64,000 bases of DNA. Source: Antilocapra americana (taxonomy: Eukaryota; Chordata; Mammalia; Artiodactyla; Antilocapridae). Under the pieces are notes generated by a model. It was not told where the DNA came from. It made no database searches and saw nothing but the letters and a program-made list of their open reading frames with translations. The stretch covers positions 31,561,339-31,625,338 of the forward strand of contig ML661885.1 in the NCBI GenBank assembly GCA_007570785.1. Direction: 5' to 3'. The translations under genes were made by a program, and so were the position numbers. Below, piece by piece: positions 55,843-64,000 of this stretch. How positions within the stretch are numbered: position 1 is the first letter of the stretch; each line of letters opens with the position of its first letter.

Positions 55843-58378
55843 TTTTCTAGTGTGAAAGGGCACAGCTAGAAATCAATGATCAATAATGTCCAAATAAAAA
55901 AGGATAGGTTTCTTTTTTCAAAAAAGAAACCCAAGTTATTTAAGGATTTTTACTTATCTACTTTTCTCCTAGATGATTTTATATGAAGGTGAAGCCTAAT
56001 TTATTGATGTTATATAAAATGTTTTCAGTGGATTTTTCCATTTACTGCTCTCAGCCTTTGTATACCCAGGATGGGACATCTGTATTAAAATTTTTAAAAT
56101 GAATACTTTAGGTACTGCCAAATTCACAAATAAGTGGGATTCTTCTAATAAAATATTTGAGGGAACTTACTAAAAGTTTAGTGTCTGGTAATACACATTT
56201 CTTTAAAAGGAAGGGAGAGACCAGAAAATGAAGAGTTCAGCGTTGATCATCGCACATTAGCAGGAAGCATCATATTTTCTAACTGTCTTAGATAATGCTT
56301 ATTTGTGAGGGTGCGCTCCAGAAAATTCTGGGACACACTCCTCTCTCCTGCTCCTGGACAGTTACAAGGGGACGAGGTTTTGACTCTCATCTCCATCAGC
56401 TGAATTATCAATAAATATCACTGGCTATTATAGATACAGAAAGAAACAATTTTGTGGTCATGAAAGCCAGAAATCCAGGCTCAAGAAAGAAATGGTGGTG
56501 GAAGGGTGTAAAGATGAAGGAGGTAAGAAGGAAAGATGGAATTGCTAACCTCAAGCTACTTTCCTGGCCATTTCCTGATTGTGTGGCTTGGAAGCATCCA
56601 ATCACAAAGGATAAATTTGGACTTAACTTTAGAAAGTGATTTAAAAAAATAAACAAAAGCACAAAAAGCTTCTACTCTTCAAACTGGTTTCTACGTGTAG
56701 AGTTTTTGATATGATAAAGTTAAAGCACTAAAGTAAATTAGCATTTAGTGTTAGCATTGCCATCTGCAAATGAAATGATTTAGAAACACTAGTTTTCTTA
56801 TATAACTAATGTGGAAAATCCTCAAGATAACATTCCTTGTTCACAGCTCTTGAGAGAAATAACAAAATCCCTTGCTAAACATCCTCATAAGAAATAATCA
56901 CACCTTTCGCTAAATCCCCCTGACCCTTGTAAAGGAAAAACAGTATTTAGAAATGCAATCTCATAATGTTACTTGACCAAGAAATATGTATAGTGCATCC
57001 ACAGTGACTATTCCCAGGTTGTTCTGGGTACTGAACATTTACTGAGTATTTATATTGTTATGTTATTTATATTGCTATGTTAGTTGAGATCAGTTCTTAA
57101 GTGAAATACTTAAATTACAAAGCATGATGTAAATTACTTCTCTTTCAGAGAGAAAATATATCTTGCATATCATTGGGGATTTTTAGAGTCTTACATCTTT
57201 TCGCTAGAAAAACTCATACATGTGAATCTCTGTCAACTGATTTCAAGGCTGACACACTGACAGCTTACAAAATCGCGTACATATGTATCCATTTTCTCTA
57301 TAAGAAGAATGTGTTTCTCTTTTATAGCTGTGATTCAATAATAAGGGCTATATAATTTGCCACATCAAACTCTTCTGGATCGCAGGCTCTGGTTATTTCC
57401 TTAAAACAAGATGTTTCATAGATGAACAGTGCTCTCCTGTGATAGAAGAAAGGAACTGCTTGCCTCGTAAAACAGGTAATTACTATCTTTTTATGGCCAA
57501 TGTTTCACCTCCTGTTTTCCTATAGTTATTAGTAGGATCATCTCCTGTAGGTATTATGCCCATTATCCCTCTGAGGAAGTATTTCCTTTCCAAAGTGAAC
57601 ATGTTATTATACTAATTATTTTATTCACATAATTGTAACTGAAGTTCTTCCAGCTCATTTTTACCCTTGTTTGAGTCCTAGTAGAAAAGAGAGTTTGTGG
57701 AAAGCGTAAATCTTCTTGGAACTGATCACATATATTTAATGTTGGCAAATTGGAGGGTACATTCTTTGCAAAATAAGTCCCATCTGAGACAATATGCCCG
57801 TGTAAACTTAGAACCTTTAATTCTTCACTTTGGACAGCCTTGTCTTTTATCAAAAAGTAAGAAAGATTTATGCCATAGCTTTAGGAAAAGAGCTTCTGAG
57901 GGTATTTGCCATTTTGAATGCCCACAATTTACAAAGCACCAGATAGCACTTATTCTCAAACAATTCCTATTTCTCTTAAGAAATAGAGGTTTAGGTTTCT
58001 GCCAGTGGTGTTTTGTATTCATGGAAGGAGTTTCCTGAGGATTCTGTGAAACCACCATAATTTCCACTGACACATTTATCTAACAGTTGATGTCATTTTG
58101 GTGAGAAAAGGAGAGCAGCTAGGAAACTTGTTCCCTGTGAGCACTGATCCAGAACACATGGCAAATAAGTCTGTCAGAGGAGCCTTCTTTGGGGAGGGTA
58201 AGCCCAGTTGCTACATAATCAGCCTCTGCCACCTAGATTAAAGTCTTACAGGAGAAGGCAAGCTGTGTGCCTCTCTTAAAGTGGTAGACATGTGTCTGTC
58301 ACATAAAACATAGTACAGGTTTTCTCATATCTAAATTAATATGTATTTTGGTAGTGTATATTTGGATTATATATGGAT
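55843..58378. other. Unassigned 2.5-kb stretch
   Basis: The longest stretch in the window with no repeat I recognise. Overlapping frames on both strands at 57563-58073 (up to 113 codons plus, 96 minus) show no known domain. Confidence 0.4.
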
Positions 58379-58391
58379 AATATACATATAT

Positions 58392-58599
58392 GGGGGCTTC
58401 CCAGGTGGTGCAGGGTAAAGAACTTGCCACCAGTACAGGAGACACGGGAGACAAGGGTTTGATCCCTGAGTCAGGAAGATTCTCCTGGAGTAGGAAATGG
58501 CAATCCACTCCAGCATCCTTACCTAAAAAATTGCATGGCCAGAGGAGCCTGGAAGGCTACACTTCACAAGGTTGCAGAGCCCCATGAGCAACTTAGCAT

Positions 58600-58653
<54 letters not shown>
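58392..58653 (+). mobile_element. Bov-tA SINE ending in (CA)27
   Basis: 'gggggcttcccaggtggtgc', 'gggtttgatccctgagtca', 'gcaatccactccagcatcct' and 'gagcaacttagcatg' then an uninterrupted CA run (58601-58654). A perfect 13-bp duplication 'aatatacatatat' lies at 58379-58391 and 58654-58666, outside the CA run, so the microsatellite grew from the SINE's own tail. Confidence 0.96.

Positions 58654-58654
<1 letters not shown>
58601..58654. repeat. (CA)27 microsatellite
   Basis: Perfect CA dinucleotide run, the longest in the window, likely length-polymorphic. Confidence 0.98.
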
Positions 58655-58656
<2 letters not shown>

Positions 58657-58666
58657 ATACATATAT

Positions 58667-59684
58667 AAGTATGTATATAATATACATGTTCATGTAGTGA
58701 AGTTGGTATATGCCAGCTATGAGTGAACACATGTGGGCCCTTCTCACCACAGCTGATCACAATCACAGCTGGCAGACATTAGAGGGACCACCTGGCACAC
58801 ACCTACCCAAGCCACCACTGATAGTCCTAACAGCAGTGAAACAAGGAATCGACACCCCTGAGAGAATAAGTCAGACCCCAGGGGAAAAAGCAATTGCAGG
58901 GTGGCTTACGGGAATTTGACTCAAGTGTAGATCATGGTACCTGAGCAAAGAGAACACTAGCATCTGGGAAAGAGCATAGCCGATACACAAATAATAACCA
59001 ATTAAATCAACGCCATTGAAATATTTTGTTACCTAGGATTTGTAGGCAGAGAAGTTGAATAACTTGTCTAAGGTTTGCTGTACAGGAAACTGCAAGGTGG
59101 TAACATCTCTGGAGTCTGCAGTGATGGTAAACTTAGAGGGAGTAGGGGAAGTGCAACTCAGAAAATAAAATAAGTCATTTTCTCACAATAAGTAGTGAAA
59201 ACAAAACAAATTAAAGCCTGGAAAATGCTTTCCAAAAATTAAAAACTCATCCAGTCAACCCTGTCTATGGTAGATAACTTCACATCCTAATCCTTCCTAC
59301 AGTTTGGAGAAATGAATATCCACCCCTCTACCGCAACATCCATCCACTCCAAGTTGCTTTGTATTAACCACTGACATGTATAATAACACAGTGATTATTG
59401 ACACTGTGACTCCTTGGCAGTGCAGAGATGGGAACATGACAAAGACAACGAAGTCCTCCTCTAAAATTTAGAACTGCAACTGATAAAGAAATAGCATGGG
59501 GACCTCAGAAACTTGACTGCTCATCTGCTGCCATCAGGAACTGAAAGTAGGCTAGCTAATCTGGAGGAACATAAGGACAAAATCAAAGAGAGAAGAAGGA
59601 AGCAGTTGTTCAAAATGCGCTTAGAAGAAATAAAGGTACTCTTGATGCATTCAACTTATTAGTTTTTGGTGCCCACCTATATCC
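58667..59684. other. Unassigned sequence
   Basis: No gene or recognised repeat. A 69-codon frame at 58710-58919 has no motif. Confidence 0.4.
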
Positions 59685-59687
59685 TGT

Positions 59688-59800
59688 ATGGACTGGTTGG
59701 ATCTCCTTGCAGTCCAAGGGACTCTCAAGAGTCTTCTGCAACACCACAGTTTAAAAGCATCAGTTCTTCGGTGCTCAGCTTTCTTTATTCACTCATACAC
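59688..59800 (-). mobile_element. Internal BovB fragment
   Basis: 'ggactggttggatctccttg', 'gggactctcaagagtcttct' and 'cttcggtgctcagctttctt' are an internal part of BovB (antisense). Both ends are missing, including the 3' end normally kept by retroposition, so it was probably left by a later deletion. Confidence 0.9.
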
Positions 59801-60375
59801 ATTATGTATATAAATAAAATTTAATTGACTTCTAAAGTATGTTCTAGCAAATATCTGTATATTTATAAATTATTTAGCAATGCACTAGTTATCCTTAAAC
59901 TTACAAGAATCATTCATCAACCTGTGCCATGTTTCTTTACCCTAGGGCCACCTCCGAAGTTCACCAATGACAAGTTTATTTGGAAATGTTAGAGATTTTT
60001 CATCTTTTCACACAGACTCGACACTCATGGTAGAGGAGGATCTAGAAGACAGTACTGCACATTAAGGAATCTTTGTGAGTGTGCATGCGTGTGTGCACCC
60101 ACACATTCGCACATGGTTGTGTGTGCTTGTCTGAATGTAGCACTAAGCACCCAAGTTGAATAGTTACAGTTCTCAAAATGTCATAGTAGTTGTACATTTA
60201 TATTTTACACATTTAATGTAGAAAAATTACAGACTAATGACAAGGCTATAATTACAATAAAATGTGGACAATAGCCTCTTAAAGGAAAAAAATCAACTTG
60301 TCTTATGCATCTTTAGATAGGGTAGTAAGATGGTATGACAAACTGGAAAAAGAAGAGGATTAAGAGAAAAATAGG
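59801..60375. other. Unassigned sequence
   Basis: No gene. A short mixed TG/CA patch lies at about 60075-60130. Confidence 0.35.
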
Positions 60376-60520
60376 AGCTGAGTTTAATCCAGATTTTTTC
60401 TCTAATATCTGTGTGAACTTGGGTTCACTAAACTTTTCTGAGCCTAGGTGTCTATAGCCTTCAAGTAGATGAAATAATAACTACCATTTAGAACATTTTT
60501 AAGGATTAAATTTATTCCAT
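60376..60520 (+). mobile_element. MIR SINE, partial
   Basis: 'gctgagtttaatccagattt', 'gtgaacttgggttcactaaa', 'cttttctgagcctaggtgtc' and 'tgaaataataactaccattt' follow MIR order. Confidence 0.72.
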
Positions 60521-60581
60521 TGTTCATTTAGCCACAATTAAGGAGCTTCCTTTCTCGTCAGACATATAAGTACTTAATGCA

Positions 60582-60642
60582 TGAATGGAGGAAGGAAAGA
60601 GAGGAGAAAAGGAGATAGAAGGGGAGGAGAGGAGGGAGATGA
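60582..60642. repeat. GA-rich low-complexity tract
   Basis: Almost pure purine, mainly GGA/GAAA units. It could form triplex DNA but is otherwise ordinary. Confidence 0.85.
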
Positions 60643-60709
60643 ATTACTTGGTCTGGATTTCATGTTAGATTTATATTAAACAAAAATCATTGCCTGACTA
60701 AAGCCTAGA

Positions 60710-60912
60710 ACTGGCTCAGTCGGTAAAGAATCCTCCTACAATGCAGGAGACCCAGGTTCGATCCCTGGATTGGTAAGATCCAATGGAGAAGGAAATGGCA
60801 ACCCACTCCAGTATTCTTGCCTGGAAAATTCTATGGACAGAAAAGCCTGGTGGGCTGCAGCCCATGGGATCACAAGCGTCAGACACAATTTAGCAACTAA
60901 ACTACCACCAGA
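60710..60912 (+). mobile_element. Bov-tA SINE
   Basis: 'ctggctcagtcggtaaagaa', consensus B-box region 'ggttcgatccctgg' (60755-60768), 'aacccactccagtattcttg' and tail 'gatcacaagcgtcagacaca'. Nearly full length. Confidence 0.95.
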
Positions 60913-61239
60913 GATTACTTGGTAAAACAAGGAAGGCTATGCACAAAGATAGTCTAATTTGCCCACATGAGAATGTCTTAAAGCCTTTGCTTCATATTAA
61001 AGTCAAAGGCAAAATGAAAGTACTGTGCATTTTGCCTTGTTTGATGTAAAAGCAGGATCCTGGAGATACACAACTCAAAACTTCAGCCAAAGAAATAAAG
61101 GTAATGGTTGTAATTAACTTGGATTAGCAAGATGATTACCCCTCTGTGTCACATTCCCTGTTTTAAGAGCCCTTGTCAGCAAAATGTTTGTGATGCTTTT
61201 TACTTTAAAAAATGCATTTAAAAAAAATTCTCATCCTTA
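60913..61239. other. Unassigned sequence
   Basis: Nothing recognised. Confidence 0.3.
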
Positions 61240-61660
61240 TTCCAGAAGGGAGTAAGAAAAAACAAGAACTTAGTTTCAGTTATGCAAGATGTATAGTTCT
61301 AGAGATCTGCTGTATAGCATGGTGCCTACAGTTAATGATATAGTATTGAGAATTTTAGAATGTTAAGAGGTCATTAGCAGACAGCCACTACCAAATAAAA
61401 ATAGATAAACAAGAAGGTCCTACTGTATAGCACAGGAAACTATCTTCAATATCTTGTAATAATAATGGAAACGAATCTGACAAAGAAGACGTATATGTAT
61501 AGCACACAGAACTCTGCTAAATGTTATGTGGCAGCCTGGATGAAAGGGGGGTTTGGGAAAGAATGGATGTATGTATGACTGAGTCTCTTTGCTGTTTACC
61601 TGAAACTATCACAACGTTGTTAATTGGCTATACCCCAATACAAAATTAAAAGGTTTTTTT
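61240..61660 (+). mobile_element. L1 3'UTR
   Basis: 'agatctgctgtatagcatgg', 'gcctacagttaatgatatag', 'ggtcctactgtatagcacag', 'gaaactatcacaacgttgtt' and 'ggctataccccaatacaaaa' match ruminant-lineage L1 3' ends. It is 5'-truncated to the UTR. Confidence 0.85.
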
Positions 61661-61662
61661 TT

Positions 61663-61750
61663 AATTTATATATGTGTGTGACTGAAGCACTTTGCTGTAT
61701 ACTGAAACTAACACAAAGCTGTAAATCAACTAGACTTCAATTTTAAAAAG
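61663..61750 (+). mobile_element. Second L1 3' terminus
   Basis: 'gactgaagcactttgctgta', 'aacacaaagctgtaaatcaa' and 'ctagacttcaatttta' are another L1 3' end directly after the first. Confidence 0.8.
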
Positions 61751-61947
61751 TTAGAATAAAGCTTTACACAAATATGCTTAATGTTTAAATGAAATGTTAA
61801 GAGGAGTGACCTCATGTTGACATGTTCTTACCGCAACAGGCACTCACTCGGACACAGGAATATTTTGGAGGTCACGGATATGTCCAGTACCTAGACTGCG
61901 GTGATGGTATCACGGGACGGGTGTATGCATAAACACAGCGTGATGCA
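61751..61947. other. Short unassigned spacer
   Basis: No feature seen. Confidence 0.3.
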
Positions 61948-61949
61948 TA

Positions 61950-62424
61950 CAGGCACAGCTCGTCTTAGTGAACTTTGCTATATTGCACGTCATAGACACA
62001 ATGTTTTTTACAAATTGAAGATCTGTGTCAACCTGCATCAAACAAATCTACGGGTGCCATTTTCCCAGCAGCATTTGCTCACTTCATGACTGTGTCACAT
62101 TTTGATCCTTCTCATAATAACTCAAACTCTTTCATTATTATTATATTTGTTATATGATCAGTGATCCATGATCTTTGATGGTACTACTACAACTCACAGA
62201 AGGCTCAGACGCTGGTTAGCATTTTTTAGCAATAAAGTGTTTTTTTAATTAAGGTAGGTGCATTTTTTAGGCATAGTATTATTGTACAGTTCATAGACTA
62301 CAAAATAGTATAAACATAACTTTTATAGTCACTGGAAAACTGAAAAATTTGTACAACTTGCTTTATTGCAGTATTTATTTCAGTGGTATAGAACCAATCC
62401 CACACTATCTCCAAGGTATGCCTA
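61950..62424 (+). mobile_element. Tigger1-derived nonautonomous element
   Basis: Begins 'caggcacagctcgtcttagt' and ends 'ctccaaggtatgccta', imperfect Tigger1 terminal repeats ('caggcatacctcg' class), with TA at 61948-61949 and 62425-62426 as the expected target duplication. Subterminal Tigger1 sequence is present ('gcatttgctcacttcatgac', 'gcattttttagcaataaagt'). The transposase gene between them is deleted. Confidence 0.88.
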
Positions 62425-62426
62425 TA

Positions 62427-62725
62427 CATTAGATGTATACTACTTTTTTGTGTATCAGTTATACTTCCATAGAGCTAAGGAAAAAAACAGTCAATAAAAG
62501 ATCTGAAAGAGAAAAAATAGAGATTAACAGAATGTGTTTCTATAGAAATGAGTCTCTCTTCCTACACCTCCATACCGCTCAACAAATGTTTGTAGAATAG
62601 AATGTGCATTATGGAAAGGGCTGAGAATACAGAATTGAAGAAGCCATTTTCTCCCAACAAGAACTGCTCGGACAATCTATTAGAGAGACAGACCAGTAAA
62701 CAACTGGTCTGATGATCCGCAATGC
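62427..62725. other. Unassigned sequence
   Basis: Nothing recognised. Confidence 0.3.
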
Positions 62726-62903
62726 TCTGCTGCTGCTGCTGCTGCTGCTAAGTCGCTTCAGTTGTGTCCAACTCTGTGTGACCCCATAGACAGCAGCCCA
62801 CCAGGCTCCCCGGTCCCTGGGATTCTCCAGGCAAGAACACTGGAGTGGGTTGCCATTTACTTCTCCAATGCATGAAAGTGAAGTCGCTCAGTTGTGTCCG
62901 AAT
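62726..62903 (-). mobile_element. BOV-A2-type SINE, truncated dimer
   Basis: A (TGC)n run (62728-62749) joined to 'aagtcgcttcagttgtgtcc', 'cagcagcccaccaggctccc', 'gtttgccatttacttctc'-type sequence near 62852 and the inter-monomer linker 'catgaaagtgaagtcgctca'. This is the signature of the dimeric BOV-A2 subfamily. The second monomer is cut off after about 22 bases. Confidence 0.92.
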
Positions 62904-63094
62904 GAGCTAAATTTGATAGACCCATAAAGATGGAAGTGATTTGGTTTATGAGAAGAGGTACATGGAAAACCTCACAAAGTATATTCAAGCTGATGCTTGA
63001 AGTCGGAGGAGAAAAGATGGTATACTCATAACTTACAAACGTCCTGGTTTTTTTTAAGAAAGAATTTATGGCTCAGTGAAATCCTTTAGAAAAC
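62904..63094. other. Short unassigned spacer
   Basis: Nothing recognised. Confidence 0.3.
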
Positions 63095-63096
63095 TA

Positions 63097-63279
63097 CAGT
63101 CCTCCCTTGATATCCACTGGGATCAGTTCCAGGACTGCCCCCACCCCAGGATACTAAAATCCACATATGCTCAAATCCCTTATAAAAATGGCGTAGTACA
63201 GTCAGCTGTACCTGCAGGTTCTGGATCCATCCATGGTTGGTTGAATCCACAGATGGGTAACCTGTGGATACTGAGTACC
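63097..63279. mobile_element. Tigger/MER2-like nonautonomous transposon
   Basis: Begins 'cagtcctcccttgatatcca', includes 'gctcaaatcccttataaaaa', 'ggcgtagta' and 'tggttggttgaatccacaga'. Flanked by TA at 63095-63096 and 63280-63281. Internal deletion derivative without transposase. Confidence 0.82.
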
Positions 63280-63281
63280 TA

Positions 63282-64000
63282 CACCATTAGAAAAATAATA
63301 ATGTCTCTGGAGAAGAGCCGTGTTATACCAATGTCTAAAACAAGAATGAGTCCAAAGTCTCTTGACCATCAGTTTCCTGCCTCTTCTTCCATTCTGCCTT
63401 CTTCAAAATCCTGAAGAGAAGAAGGTTAGAAAGGTGAGAAGAGAAGTAGATGAGTCACACTGATAAGATGCTCTTGGTCTAAATATATACACAAATATAT
63501 TTAGAACATTCTGCAATGGAAGAGAATCACCCTTACCTGAACATTTTTGGTGCATCAGACTTCATATTCACTACCTGATTTTAACCTATAGACTCTAGTG
63601 GCCCCCTGCCCTCTCAGTGATGGCACTGTGATGCTATTGCTCTTAGTTTTTATCCTCAGGTTGAAAGTACAAACCTGTCACGTATATTTGTCATTTCCAC
63701 TTTCAACAAAGTAAGTTTATACTCCTGGATTTCAATACTCATCACTATCTTTCTTAATTTTCTCCAAATATCAAGAAAAGGGGCATAAATACTCATTAAA
63801 TGAAGAATGAAAAAAAAAATTAAGTCAGTAAACTTCCTGGTAGCCCAACATTAAGTTGAAGTGTATCTGACATTTTTTCACAATTCTGAACATGTCTTCC
63901 ACATTGACACCTGTGCATAAAACATAAATAAGTCTGCAGGTATTTGCCATTTAAAATCAGCTTTTCCAGCTTTGTAACAAATGATTGCCAACACAGGCAA
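63282..64000. other. Unassigned sequence to window end
   Basis: No gene or clear repeat seen. An A-run of about 9 bases lies near 63811. Confidence 0.4.

Noticed and set aside
57697..58038. 113-codon frame as a gene
   Set aside because: It overlaps open frames on the minus strand and has no recognisable domain; noted only as part of the long unassigned stretch.

Overview
The window is ruminant nuclear DNA, most probably cattle or a close bovid relative. The evidence is the large load of Bov-tA/Bov-A SINEs (about 26 copies or pieces) and BovB (RTE-type) LINE pieces (11), plus one element resembling the young dimeric BOV-A2 subfamily. Older mammal-wide repeats (MIR, L2, L1, MaLR/ERVL-type LTRs, Tigger and hAT DNA transposons) lie beneath these. 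The base composition is AT-rich. I recognise no protein-coding gene, rRNA, tRNA or CRISPR array. The longest open frames are decayed retrotransposon reading frames or chance frames. I read the window as intergenic or deep intronic sequence in a gene-poor region.

Layout. 0-8 kb: sparse SINEs, a MaLR-like LTR split by a BovB tail, one MIR and one L2. 8-10 kb: an L1 ORF2-to-3'UTR remnant interrupted by BovB. 13-17 kb: inverted BovB and SINE copies, including a BovB inserted in an old L1 with a perfect 10-bp target-site duplication. 18-22 kb: mainly MIR and L2 remnants. 22.2-23.3 kb: a class II (ERV2/ERVK-type) solo LTR on the plus strand with a perfect 6-bp duplication. 25-29 kb: L2 split by a hAT element, a small Tigger and a probable L1 5' region. 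31.5-36.8 kb: a cluster of LTRs, including a class I (ERV1-type) solo LTR with a 4-bp duplication. 36.8-42.6 kb: the longest BovB (about 1.75 kb), several SINEs, and an L1. 42-43 kb: a Tigger transposon, with a transposase N-terminal remnant, interrupted by BovB. 45-51 kb: BovB, several MIRs and SINEs. 54.5-55.6 kb: a second copy of the ERV2 LTR, inverted, with its own 6-bp duplication. 58-64 kb: a SINE whose tail has become (CA)27, L1 3' ends, a Tigger1-derived element and a second Tigger-like element.

No genes act together here. The content is a stratified insertion history: MIR/L2/Tigger oldest, then L1 and MaLR/ERVL, then BovB, Bov-tA SINEs and the ERV LTRs. The best second-look items are the inverted pair of ERV2 solo LTRs (each with a private tandem expansion), the SINE-born microsatellites bounded by target-site duplications, a canonical G-quadruplex motif at a Tigger end, and an unexplained CpG-bearing single-copy segment near 51.8-52.2 kb. 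I found no convincing new biological system. Repeat names come from recalled consensus patterns, not a database search, and boundaries are approximate except where a target-site duplication fixes them.
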